This document shows, one piece after another, positions 35,617-47,215 of a DNA stretch of 64,000 bases. The notes under the pieces are model-generated. The model saw only the letters and a list, made by a program, of their open reading frames with translations, did not search any database and was not told the DNA's origin. Position numbers and translations under genes: made by a program. Every line of letters starts with the position of its first letter. Positions within the stretch are counted from its first letter, which is position 1. Origin of the DNA: Cunninghamella blakesleeana (taxonomy: Eukaryota > Mucoromycota > Mucoromycetes > Mucorales > Cunninghamellaceae); the NCBI GenBank assembly GCA_017871115.1, contig JAFCIZ010000001.1, positions 3,391,501-3,455,500 of the forward strand, given 5' to 3'.

Positions 35617-37464
35617 ATGGTACAAACGACACTTTTTAACTATTTTACTTGTAATAATGGTTCAAGAAAATCAACAAAAAGTAAAATACAAACTCTAAAA
35701 CAAACTATTTTAAAAGACTATTTTCCTACTAAAGTAAAAGCCAAAAAGAAAACAATATTGGATTATTTTAAAAGTAAGTTAATTCTATATTAACAAAAAT
35801 AAAAAATAAAATAAAGTTATTTAAATGAATTTTTTTTTATAGAAAAAGAACTTGACCTTGTACTTGTTGATATACATAACTCAAAGTATAGTGGAATTAA
35901 ATGTGTGAAAAAGAAGATGGATGATAAGGACTTGAAATATATTGCCATATCCTACCGTTGGGGTGAACTGAATGAACAATTAGTGAAAACACCCGATTAT
36001 ACTGCTCATATTACTTCTTTTGATTTAAGAGATTTAATACAGCTTTGCTATTTTATAAAAAACGAACAAGATTTAAAAAAGATACAATATTTATGGATAG
36101 ATGCAATATCAGTCGATCAACAAAATCGCGAACGAAAAAGAGAAACTATTCTAAAAATGTCAGATATCTACAAAAGAGCAGCATATATATTAGCTGTACC
36201 CGATTTGCATTATATGCACCTACAAAAAAATCCAGCAAATCGATATATCATTAGATTGATTCAAGATTATTCCAAAAAAATATATGAGGATATTTACAAA
36301 AATAATCCTCCTACTTTTGAAAATGAAAAAGAAGAGGAAGATATAAAAAAGGTATATGAATTTTTAAAATATCTTATCGATGATTGGTCGAATCGTGCTT
36401 GGGTGATAAGTGAATATTATATTGCAAAAGAAAAAATAAATGAAAACAGTCTAGATATACCATTGAAATATACTTTTGTAACTATGTCGCCTCAGCTCGA
36501 TCGTGGCAACGGTTATAACTGTTTCTCTCATTATTTTAAACAGCAACATCGTTGTATACCTACACATTTAAAAGCCGACAGTAAAGATAATTCATCTATA
36601 GTTGAAACTGAAAATAAAAATATAAGTAAAAATAGCAATATACTTGTCAAACACTTAGGAGACCGATTGACACACCGTGACCATATTGAAATGTTGTTAA
36701 ACTCAAAAGCAAGTAGAAATGAAGATAGGTTTAATGCGATTTTACCATCATGGAAGGAGTATAATCATTCAATTAAAGATAAGAATACAGTATCAAATTG
36801 GCGTATTACAAGTATGGTATCAGTTAGATTGAAATTATATAGTATTATGGATAATTTATGGGATAAAGCAAGGCTGCTTCATGCATGTTCAACGAATTCT
36901 TTTAATGATCCGATACTGCCAACATTTGCAAGCTACTATAGCGAAAATGGAATATATCTGCATGAATTACATAATTTGGATCTTGCTCACACAAGATATT
37001 CGGATAATTTATTAAAATATATATTGAATAATAATGATGATGAGAATAAGGATAAGGAAGAATTTATAAAAATAAAAGGGTTAAACATTGGATCACCATC
37101 ATCATCAAAATCCATATCAGCAAATTTGTATAAAAATAATTTAAATAGTATTCAACTGAAACGATATTATCTTTCCATCAAACCAAATAGTTATTTTATT
37201 ATTAAAAAGGAAAATAGATTCGATCGAGCATTTTTATCAATCTATTCATTAAAAATGGACGATAGTTTAAAATATATATTCATACCTTTTTTTACTCATT
37301 CATTATTAAGCTATAGTCATGTTCCTCCATTGAACGGCTCTGGTATCTATATACTTGGTAATACTAAAAAAAATAGATGGATCACCATATCCAAGATGAA
37401 TTTTACTCAAGAATTTCCTCTTTATTCATTATGTTCTGATGAGTATGAATTTAACATATACTAA
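35617..37464 (+). CDS. HET-domain protein with tandem N-terminal PIP-box motifs
   Basis: Two exons (35617-35773, 35843-37464), 592 residues. The HET (heterokaryon-incompatibility) domain shows its three blocks: YIAISYRWGE (85-94), LWIDAISVDQQ followed by IYKRAAYILAVPD (136-173), and NRAWVISEYY (about 236-245). In other fungi HET domains trigger regulated cell death on non-self recognition and are remotely TIR-like. The N-terminus is unusual: Q3-TTLFNYF-10 and Q29-TILKDYF-36 both fit the PCNA-interacting PIP-box pattern QxxLxxYF, and KKTILDYF (44-51) is a PIP-like third copy. Residues about 260-592 match nothing I recognise. The gene sits alone between two AT-rich gaps of about 2 kb, and codons are AAA/ATA-heavy compared with the C2 genes nearby. 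Partner and role are unknown. Confidence 0.8.
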
Positions 37465-39384
37465 ACTGTGTCAAAAGTTTAAAAAAAATTACTGATTTTT
37501 GAATTCCAAACCTATTTAATAAAATATAAATGATTTTTTTCGAAGTGTTTTTACTTCAGTTTAAAAAACAGGTCTATTATTAAATTAAATAAATGAGCTA
37601 TTGCTAATAGCTATACATATATAATTCATTTTACCAATAATAGAGTAAAATATTAAATTGTCTACCGTATTCAAAAATAATTAAACATTGCATACATTCT
37701 ATTCTCTATCTTTTTAACACAATCAATCATTTTATTATATTTACGCCATCTTTAGGAGTATATTATGTCTTATATAATAATAACAAGTATATCAATTTTC
37801 TACCATTATTTATGGATGATATATAACGGAATGAATATAAAAGAAAATTCATCATAGTAGCCGACCAGTGTTAAAAAGTAATAATCTTGGAAGAATATCA
37901 AAATAATATATTTGGTTAAATATGTATAACAAATTCACCATGTAAATTACTATATATGGGAAGCTCTACAGCAATAAAAGTAAAACCAAAAAGATTTATT
38001 TTAAAAAAAAATATATATGAATACTTCAAATATATTCTCATTTTGAATGAATATTATATAAAGTTAAAGATATTAACGACTGTATTTAAGGGCCTAAATA
38101 ACGGAAAAGGATCATAACAAAATTAAATGTAAAAACACGTATATATTACAAGGTAATTATTTTTTTTTAACTTACGTAAACTCGCTATAGGTTTATCATA
38201 TGTAACAGAAGAAATAATAGCAATTATATTAATAAAAAAAAAAAAAGGTAAAGTATTATAAAATGAATATTATAAAATAAAATAATTAGCGGAAAATAAT
38301 AATCAATGGAAGAGCTTAAAAAAAAGTGGGTTCAATAAATAATCTATGGAAAAGGTGCTAGTTTGATATATAAGAGGGAATAGGAAACAAGAAACGATAT
38401 TTTATATTAAATGCATGAAAATACCCCCTCCCTCCCCCCCTCCCCTCTTCCCTCTTTTTTTATTCTGTATTTATATAAATATAACGATCTTTTTTTTCTT
38501 TTATGACATGTTTTTTTTTTAGAAAACAACTCTATTTTTTTAAGAAAAACGACGAACAGACAGGTAAAATGATTTTCGAGATTTACATTTTACTTTTTAT
38601 GGTTGATTGACATAATTATTTATGAGTATAAAAAAAGAACTCCTTTTATTATAATATCTTATTATCAAAATCAGCTATGACTGACACTTGCCTATAATTG
38701 GCAATGAAAAGGGAGGATATAATATAAATTGTATAAAATAATATAAATCAAATCAATCTCTTTCTACTTGATATGTATGATATTTAAAATAAAACAAAAG
38801 AATAATAAATAAAAATGGATCTAAAATAAACTTTTAAAAGAATTAAAAGAATTAATAGAAATATAAGAAATATTGGAAGACGAAAAGTGAAAAAAAAAAT
38901 CTTTTTTATATAATCATCCAGGATCTTTTTTTTATTTTCTAGGGACTTTTTTTTTTTTCGTACTAACGCAAAGTAGAAAATAAATATAAAATTACCTGAA
39001 AAGTTAAAAAGAGATGATTTATTTTTATGCTTTCATTATTGAATGGTTACATTTTATTTTATTTATTAATGGGTATATAATAAACATGCTTTTTTATTAT
39101 ATATTACTTGTACAACTCCGAAAAAATCTTGAAAAAGTTTAATTATACTATGTTGATGTATATAATATATTTATTAATTATGAGGCGTAGAGGGAAAAAA
39201 AAGTTATATTGATTTCTTTTTTTTATATAGTAATAATAAAAAGTACACAAGAGAAAAAATAAAATAATCATTAATATATATTTTTAAATAATATTAGATA
39301 TAGATAATAAAAAACGATACGAAAACATGATAATGGTGGTATAGTATATTATTCCTTTTTTTTTAATATATATTTATATCTTAA
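37465..39384. other. convergent intergenic region, 1.9 kb
   Basis: Spacer between the stops of the HET-domain gene and the KRE9/KNH-like gene. Very AT-rich with A/T runs, except for a cytosine-rich tract at 38424-38454. No coding exon seen. Confidence 0.6.
38424..38454. repeat. C-rich homopyrimidine tract (G4-capable on minus strand)
   Basis: The plus strand reads C5 T C3 T C7 T C4 T C T T C3 and on into a T run. The minus strand therefore has at least five G runs of three or more with one- to three-base loops, the pattern of a stable G-quadruplex, and a purine-only strand able to form triplex. It is isolated in AT-rich DNA. Confidence 0.9.
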
Positions 39385-40399
39385 TTAAAATAATAAACCA
39401 GCAGCAACAAGAGCAATAGCCATACCAGCTAAAGGACGAGCAAGAGAACCGGCGTCATTGGATGGTTTAGCACTTGAGTTATTGGCAGGTGTAGTAGAAT
39501 CTTTATTGTTGGTAGAAGGGTTAGCATTATCTTTAGGTGTAGAATCAGTAGAAGGAGTGGCAGAGGGAGATGTTACAACGGTTGAAGAAGCGGAAGCAGC
39601 AGAGATGCTTGAAGTGGAAGAAGTAGTGTTAGTAGCAGCACCGCCACCATTAGCTAAAGCACCAACACCCCAAGGAATCTTTTCACCTAATTAATTAAAA
39701 ATAGATAAATAAACAATATATATAAAGTTAGTATTGATATAGCAAATCAGTTATATATATATTAAATTACCTCCAGGTTGTGTAGCATGTTCAGGTGCAA
39801 CGAGTTGACCATCGGCACCAGTAATACCAAAACGAGTAGTCCAAGCAGAATCACCAGCGGCTAATCATATATAAATAAATAGATAAAGTAAATAAATAAC
39901 TAAAAATAAACTGATCCATTTATTTATTTATTTATTATTTATTTATTTATTTATTATTTATTTATTGATGTTATTTTATATTTACTATTGGTGAACTTGA
40001 AGAAGTAAACAGCTGAGTAAGGAGCTACTTCAGGAGCAGTCCAAGCAAACTTGGTAGCTTTGGTGGCATCCAAATTCTAATAATATTAAAAAATAAAAGA
40101 ATCCAATTAATAACTTGATGACAAATAGATAAATAAATGTTGATAATCATCTTTTATAAACATACGGAAGCAACGTTAGTGATGAATACTTGTTGGATGT
40201 TGTCACCAGTCATGAAATCTATAATTAAATAGTGATAATAGCAATAATAGAATAAAAAATGAGTACTCGTAAAAATAATTATTTATTTTAAATGTTGATT
40301 ATTTATTTTTAAATTTTGGCTATTTACCAATTTTGAAGTTTTTCCAACCAGTGGCCATGTTAGGAGATTGACCATCATCACCTATTTAATAATATATAA

Positions 40400-40430
<31 letters not shown>

Positions 40431-40652
40431 TCGAAAAAAAAAGCATACATGTTTTCATATAAATTTATATTCATCTATCCATTTATCTATCTAACAAGTT
40501 TCTTGTTTTCTTTCTTTACCCCACAAAATTTCGTATTGTTGTCCTGCTTTCCATACGGTGCCAGGTGAAGGGTAGGAAGGTGCCATGTTGGCATCTACAA
40601 TAGCAGAAGAAGCAAGTAAAGCAGTAGCAGCAACGATAAGTTTAGAAAACAT
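39385..40652 (-). CDS. KRE9/KNH-type Ser/Thr-rich GPI-anchored cell-wall protein
   Basis: Secreted, probably GPI-anchored surface protein. Six exons: 40652-40520, 40381-40328, 40218-40166, 40076-39986, 39860-39771 and 39686-39385, 240 residues. A signal peptide (MFSKLIVAATALLASSAIVDA is 21 residues; the hydrophobic core is LIVAATALLA) precedes a Kre9/KNH N-terminal-like beta-sandwich with PSPGTVWKAGQQYEILW and then WKNFKIDFMTGDN, VFITNVAS, FAWTAPEVAPYSAVYFF and TTRFGITGADG. Residues about 145-218 are a Ser/Thr/Asn-rich stalk, and the C-terminus LAGMAIALVAAGLLF is a GPI-type hydrophobic tail. Yeast relatives act in beta-1,6-glucan assembly, but the domain is widespread in secreted fungal proteins, so that role is uncertain here. 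Codon bias suggests strong expression. Confidence 0.88.
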
Positions 40653-41795
40653 ATTATAATAAATAAATTAAAGGAATGAAAGAAGAATGGTTAAAAAAAA
40701 TTAAATATGAATATAATAATAATAAAAAAAGAAAGTGAAAGGAAAAGAAAAGAGAATGAAGGATGAATTATATTTTATAGGGAGAATATAGTTTAAATAA
40801 GAAAAAAAAAATAATAAATAAAAGGAAGAAAGAAATTAACAAATGTGTAACTATTATTTATAAAAGGAAATTAAACATATTTAAATTTAAATAATAAAAA
40901 AAGTTTAAAAATATATTGAATATCCGCATAAGCTGCTTTTATTTTATTATTTTATTTATAAATATATAAATATATAATTACCTCTATATAAATTTTGGTT
41001 TCAGTTCTATTTGAAAGGTTTTTGATGTGAAATACCTCTTTCATCTATTTTTATTATCAATAAACTTCCATTTTTGAACCAATAGTGGACAACGATGATC
41101 TCGAAGGTTGTTTGTATAATATAAGTTGATATTTGTGTATTTTCTAATATAAATGTATTAAACGTTTCTTTTGTATTTAATATATACATAATATGATCGT
41201 CGTGAGTATTTGTATCAAATAAATATAATATTTGTAATTGTTGTAAAGATAACCGAGAATGATAATAATGAAGATCTCGATCCTAATCACTTTCTTATAA
41301 TAGTAATAAACTTGTACACTATATTAAAGATAAAAAATGGACCTTTAGGTGGTATTTAAAAGGTGATTCCATTTTATCACTTGCGAGGAACTCCATTTTC
41401 ATCATGTGTAATATTGTCAAAGTGGTTGAGTAATGTAAGAAAAAGTCAAAGTAATAGAGGTGTAGTTGTAAAGAGGCTGGGATTAATAAATTTAAACTTG
41501 AAAAAAAAAAAAAAAAACGCTTCCTAACATAAAAGGAAAGTCTTCTAAAGTACCAATAGATAAGATTTAAAAATGTAGACAATAGGTTGTTATCCAATGT
41601 CTTAAAGTTGGTGTAATGCTGTTAAGATAAACTAAAGTAACTGAAATGATATTGATACAATAATATGGCAATATGACAACATATATATCCGTGTGTTTGT
41701 CCTGTATTTACTAATAGCAGTTAAATCCAAAATCAAATATATTTTCCATATGAAAGCCTTTTTCTAGAGATCATTGTAATGTAAAAACGAGTAAA

Positions 41796-41835
<40 letters not shown>

Positions 41836-43421
41836 CAAATATTATCTCTACATAATAATAATAATAATAACAATAGAGATTACATTAAAATTAATTGATA
41901 ATTCCTTTACTACATTTCTTTTCTCTCTTTCATTTCATTCTTATAATTATACTTGTATATATAACTACAAACTAAACGGTCTCATAACTTATTTACTTTC
42001 AAAAGATGAACTAACCAAACTATATTATATTAAGTTTATTTTAATACTATATTACAACTAAATTGTTGTATTTCATTTGGTAATGAAAAAAACTTGTATA
42101 ATGTTTATTAAAACAAAATATAAAATACAAATACGTAAAAAATAATGAGCGATAGACGAAAAAAAAAAAATCAAAAACGGACTTTTAAAAAATAAATCTA
42201 CCTAATATATATATTTTATTTTCTTAAAATTTGACATTTTTACATGATTGTACACATTAATCTACTATCATTAGCAGGATTCATAAAGGCGATATTTATC
42301 TCTTCTTCCCATTCTGATTCTGAATTGTTAACAAAAGGAGCTATTAATTTGTTATTCATCATCTTAACAGTTTTTCTTGAGGAATTGATTTGTAAAGTTA
42401 GAAGTAATATGTTTTTATATTTGTTTGTTTGTTTTTAATAAATAAATAATGATAAAGAGAGAAAAAAAAAAAGAAAAACTCGATATTTATCCATATTTAT
42501 AGAAAAACAATTGTATTGTGAAAAACAATCGATTTATATTTTAATTTATTTATCTATTTCATTAGTACACACACACATGTATATATATTTGAATCCATAG
42601 AGAATGAAAAAAGATTTGGTTGTTCATTATGTATGTTCAAATCCTGCAAGTGATCATTTCATTATTCTTTGATAAAAATAAAACCGAATGCTATAAATAA
42701 TAATAGTATCAAAGGATTGGTACTATAATACAAAGAAATGAAGGTCCTCGATGATGTAATGAATAAGTTGATAAGGTTTTTACGTAGCTTTTATTTTACC
42801 AAAAGATATAACTTTGATTGGGTTTTAAAATACCGACATTCTTCTTAAAAAGAAGGACCTGAAGTGGTATTTCCTATTTTCCTTTTCCTTAATTATTGTA
42901 TATTTATCATATCATCCTATATATTTATTTATTTATTATTTATGCTTAACAATCAACTCAATAAAGGGAAAATGCCTCATAATTTTTATAAATTCAAAGG
43001 ACAAGATGGACAATATTCTCATCATTATATCCTGTTATAATTATTATTATTATTTTTTAAAAAAACAAGATATTCTTACCAGTTATATTTTAAATAAATT
43101 GACGTTTCTGAGTTAACTCAAAGGTAACTATATATACATACATATACATATGATTCGGCGAAGTATTTAATTTTATATATTGAACGGTGATTTAAAAAAT
43201 AGATAAATAAAAATGACCATATATACTATAGTGTACATCGCATAAACGCTTTTTTTTATACTGTTTTACGTTTATAATGGATTAAATGGAATGGTTTCAC
43301 AACAAATAGAATTATTTTTCTCACTTGAAAAAAAAACATATAAAAAGGTCATCATTTTCTTTATTTTTCTTTTCTTTTTTCTATATTTTTTAAATATAAA
43401 ATAATATAATCATATTCAAAA
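40653..43421. promoter_or_regulatory. divergent intergenic region, 2.8 kb
   Basis: Lies between the KRE9/KNH-like start (-) and the first C2-domain gene (+), so it holds both promoters. It has an AT run at about 41795-41832. Fragments with coding-like composition occur on the minus strand (about 42246-42415, ending MCTIM then TAA at 42246-42248; also 41007-41189), but none makes a gene. They may be relics of a lost gene or transposon. Confidence 0.5.
43339..43346 (+). promoter_or_regulatory. TATA box of first C2-domain gene
   Basis: TATAAAAA 83 bp before the ATG at 43422, followed by a long CT-rich block, the layout expected of a strongly expressed fungal gene. The downstream paralog has a matching TATAAAAG at almost the same distance. 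Confidence 0.6.
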
Positions 43422-44078
43422 ATGCCTTCTATTGCTGTTACCATTGGTAAATTACAAAATAACGCGCCGTATTTTTTATTTTTTTTATTTTTTTTATTCA
43501 CGTTTTATTGTAAATATTTTTAGTCTCTGCTAGGGATTTACACAAAGAAGATCTCTTTAAAAACGACCCTTTTGTGTAAGTAGTCATTTTGTTCTTTCGT
43601 AATTGTTCTTTATTTATATATTAATATATATATTTTAAATAGTGAAGCTTGGTTTGACGAAGACTACAAGCAACGTACTTCCGTTATCAAAAGTACCAAC
43701 GAACCTGAATGGAATGAAACTTTAACTTTTAATATCCCTGAAGGCTCTCGTGATCATAAACTTCGCCTTAAGGTTTTAGATAAGGACCTTATTGGTACTG
43801 ATAAAATTGGTGAAGGTAAACTCGATATTAAGCCTCTCTTAGTTGGTGAAACTGATGTGATGAGAGAAGAAGTTAACTTACCAGCCAAATTAGGTAATAA
43901 TATATATAGAAATATAGAAAAGGATGAATTAAAAAAGAAAAAAGAATATTTTTTTTAAAAAAAAATAAGAGTGATTAAAAATACAAGAGGTTAACATTTA
44001 TTATAATTATTATTATTGTTCTTGTCGATAGGTTTAACTTCTCATGGTGTTGTAAATGTTATTGTTAGATATGCTTAA
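43422..44078 (+). CDS. single-C2-domain protein, copy 1
   Basis: Small cytosolic protein made of one C2 domain, 124 residues. Exons 43422-43446, 43524-43575, 43643-43893 and 44032-44078. Recognisable C2 strands: IAVTIVSARDLHKEDLFKND, then PFVEAWFDEDYKQRTSV, TNEPEWNETLTFNIPEG, LRLKVLDKDLIGTDKIGEG and a final VVNVIVRYA strand. Acidic loop residues (DLF..ND, DKD..GTD) leave Ca2+-dependent phospholipid binding possible. Codons (GGT, AAG, CTC, GAC) are biased, suggesting high expression. The next gene is a paralog with identical exon structure. The family is clear; the cellular role is unknown. Confidence 0.9.
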
Positions 44079-44771
44079 TTTTTATACCGTAAATAAAACG
44101 AAATACGTAATAAATATGTTTCTTCAAATTTTTTTTTTTTACTTGATTTTATTTTGTTTCAATCACTTTTTTTTTAAACATCTGTTATGGTTTTTATTTT
44201 TTTTTTAAGTTTTAACGTAGTATGTATGTCAACGTTAGGTATGATTATATATTTTGTTTTATTTTTTCGGTTCCATACTATAAAATAGTAAGATGATGAT
44301 GCGCGTTTGAAACTCCATTTCAAAAAAATAAAAATAAATAAATTTTAGTGACGATGTTTTTTCATAAGATAATATATGTGTTTCATCATAACATCACTAA
44401 AAAGGTGCATGAATTTTTCATCCGCCAATCAATTAAGCCATTTGGTTCCACTAAAAAATTATAATAACTTTAATAATAAACTGCCTTGTTATTTTTTAAA
44501 GAGGTTCGAGAATTGTTTCACAAAAAAGGTGAGGGACATAAAAAAAATAAAAATAAAATGGAAAAAACATCTAAAATGGTATCATTTTGATGTAAGATTT
44601 ACCTACGCTAATTTAATATAGTCTTGGTATTAATTTTTATTTTATTTTCTCACCCGAGAAAAAAAAAGAGGCAAAAAACTATAAAAGAATGCTTTTTTCA
44701 GTTTTCTTTTTTTTTCTTTTCTTTTTCTTTTTTCTTTATATTTCAATAAATATAAATAATCTATAATAAAA
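44079..44771. promoter_or_regulatory. spacer between tandem C2 genes
   Basis: 693 bp containing the 3' flank of copy 1 and the promoter of copy 2: a CCAAT string at about 44425 and a TATA box at 44678. The frame 44376-44621 has no recognisable homology and overlaps promoter elements, so it is not called. Confidence 0.5.
44678..44685 (+). promoter_or_regulatory. TATA box of second C2-domain gene
   Basis: TATAAAAG 94 bp before the ATG at 44772, followed by a CT-rich block as in copy 1. Confidence 0.6.
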
Positions 44772-45425
44772 ATGCCCGCTGTCGCCGTTACTATTAGTAG
44801 GTTATTGGTTCTTTATTATTAATATTTAGAAAAAGAACGCGTTTTAATCAAACATTTTTCTTTTAAATAGTCTCTGGTAAGGATTTACACCGTGAAGACA
44901 TCAACCACAACGATGCTTATGTGTAAGTACCTATAATTATTATTTATTTTTAAAAATGACGCGTTTTATTCATTAGAAATATATATTTATTTTAAATATA
45001 CAGTGAAGCTTGGTTCGATAAGGATTACAAGCAACGTACCTCCGTTCAATCCAATACCTCTACTCCTCAATGGAATGAAACTTTAACCTTCAACATTCCT
45101 GAAGGTTCTCATGACCACAAGCTTTACATTAAGGTCTTAGATAAAGACACTCTTGACACTGACAAGATTGGTGAAGGCAAACTCGATGTTAGCCCTCTCT
45201 TACGTGGTGAAACTAGCGTTATTGAAGAAGAAATTAACTTACCCGCCAAATTAGGTAACATAAATAAATAAAATAAAAAAATGATGGGTAGATACACGAT
45301 GCCCCAAAAATGTTCATTTATTTTTTAAGCTTGGAAAAAAATATATATACTAATCTTTTTCTTTTTTTATTTAACCAGGTTTAACCTCCCATGGTCAAAT
45401 CCGTGTTTCCATCGTCCTTGCTTAA
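44772..45425 (+). CDS. single-C2-domain protein, copy 2
   Basis: Paralog of the gene at 43422-44078, also 124 residues. Exons 44772-44796, 44871-44922, 45004-45254 and 45379-45425 have exactly the same lengths (25, 52, 251, 47 nt) and phases as copy 1, so the pair is a tandem duplication. Shared blocks include YVEAWFDKDYKQRTSV, QWNETLTFNIPEG, VLDKD, TDKIGEGKLD and INLPAKLGLTSHG. It differs in the N-terminal loop (REDINHNDA against KEDLFKNDP) and at the C-terminal strand (IRVSIVLA). Highly biased codons suggest strong expression. Likely cytosolic or membrane-recruited; function unknown. Confidence 0.9.
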
Positions 45426-45697
45426 GTTCATAACATTTTTATATAAAATATGTATATATGTAGTATGAATATATTTTTAATTCCCGTTTTTTTATAAATA
45501 AAAAATAAAACATTGTTATGTTTTGTATCAATATAATTTTTGTTGTGTTTATGTTTATATTTTTCTATTTTGTTTATTCTCTTTTTCTTTTTTCCCATCT
45601 GCTTTTTTTTAAAAAGAAAAATAAAGGTTTCATCGAATAAAAAATGACGCGTATTTTTATTTATTAAAAATGGATTTACAAAAAAAAAAGCATGTAT

Positions 45698-47215
45698 CTA
45701 AATAGCAATAGCTGTTCCATCTGATAAACATTTATACTTTTGATTTCGCCAAGAGATTTCAGTTCCAAACATAGCATATAAATACAACGGTAATGCTAGT
45801 ACTTCCCGGGTAAACCAGGCGCGTATAAAGTTAATCCAATGAGAATGCATGAAATGTCTTTTTTTTGTAACATAAAATTGAGTATCAATAGTCGTATTTG
45901 ATGACGATCCTTTTATTGTAGAGGAATAAGTTGAAGAAGCTTTTAATAAAGTCCGATAGAGCCAATAATCATTGAGACACCAACATAGCCAATGAAAAAA
46001 TAAAAAGTATTTCACAGAAAAAATGGTTGGCCATAAATGAAACGTAGCCCAAGCGCCCATCCCACCACAAACAATGGATTCAGTAATTGGTTCAACTAAA
46101 GTAGCTGCTGTTACAATATATTTTCTTAGCCGTACCCATCTTGCTCTTCTACCACAGTATTCTTTTGGTGTAATTTTCCCTAAAACTTGACAAGCCATAT
46201 CTGCTGACATACGGTGTCTTAATCCTTGTGCCCATAACGCTTCCCCAATAATATTATCTTCTGCCATATATTGGCCAAACGCTTTTAATCCACCTGATTT
46301 ATCTAAATCAGATTTTCGATATAAATTGGATTTCCCCATAACACAAGAGGCGATCCCTACTTTATTAATAGCTAAATACATTTTGGCATGGTTGGTATTT
46401 AAAAATATTTGTTCTACGTGTGCTGCATAGCTACTTGGCTGTACGGCCATAGGTAAATGATGTACTAATCCAATTCCGGGTTTGGATAATTCATCCACTG
46501 ATCTGCCTAATGTATCCTTATGTACATGTACGTTTGAATCCAGTATCCATAATATATCATATTTGGCAGTATTGTAGGATGTTATTAAATTGTTGATTTT
46601 TGGATTGATCCCTATTTGTTGATCGCCTAGTGAATAATAGAATAAATGAAAAGAAAAATAATAAATGTTAACCAATAGTCTATTTGCTTTAATTATTTAT
46701 TTTTAAACATAGTGATTTACAGTATTTGTTTTTATTTTTTATCCTTACCAATGATCAATTGACTATCCACTTTATTATACTCTTTCATCAATCGTTGTAC
46801 AATAGGAATACTTGGATCTTCTGCTGATGCAACTGAAAATAATATTTCAAACTTTGGATAGTTTTGTTGAAAAGAGGATCTTAAATTGGTTTCTAATTGA
46901 AGATCGAGACCCTTTAAAGGTCGCAATATGGATACTCCAGGTACTTGTTGCCATGGTAAAGTAGATGATTTAGGTTTTGGTTTCTTGTTATATCTTAGTT
47001 GTCTATAAATTATCGTAAAACGAAAGAAACAAAAAGATAGTGACACAAATAAAATAGTAATAATAAAAGATAAGTCAGATATTCATGTATATTACTATGA
47101 TCTATTTATTCAAATCTACTTACGCAACACATTGCCCTAATATACTAATTATGATCATAAAAGTATACCATACTACAAATACATAGGCTATAGCATCATC
47201 AATTTTTATATCCAT
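45698..47215 (-). CDS. ceramide glucosyltransferase (GT21)
   Basis: UDP-glucose:ceramide glucosyltransferase making glucosylceramide at the Golgi/ER membrane. Exons 47215-47124, 47002-46749 and 46626-45698, 424 residues. An N-terminal TM helix (AYVFVVWYTFMIIISILGQ) precedes the catalytic domain PGVSILRPLKGLDLQLETNL. Motifs of the D,D,D,(Q/R)xxRW signature: ILWILDSNV with Asp145, AEDNIIGEAL with Asp239, and RRARW at 275-279. C-terminal hydrophobic segments (about 290-345) form the membrane anchor. Glucosylceramide synthases are found in most filamentous fungi but not S. cerevisiae. It is divergent from the FHA-domain gene across 310 bp. Family call is secure. Confidence 0.93.

Noticed and set aside
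39458..39694. Plus-strand 78-residue Glu/Val/Ala-rich frame
   Set aside because: Antisense shadow of the Ser/Thr-rich last exon of the KRE9/KNH-like gene.
41319..41597. Minus-strand 92-residue frame
   Set aside because: Contains a long Phe run from a homopolymer and no recognisable domain. The plus strand also gives a short diverse frame (KWTFRWYLKGD), so neither is convincing; possibly decayed sequence.
44510..44520. Second GGTTCGAG string (tRNA B-box look-alike)
   Set aside because: Same reason: no paired stems or A box nearby.
44376..44621. 81-residue frame between the C2 genes
   Set aside because: Overlaps the promoter of the second C2 gene, Lys/Asn/Phe-rich, no family recognised.
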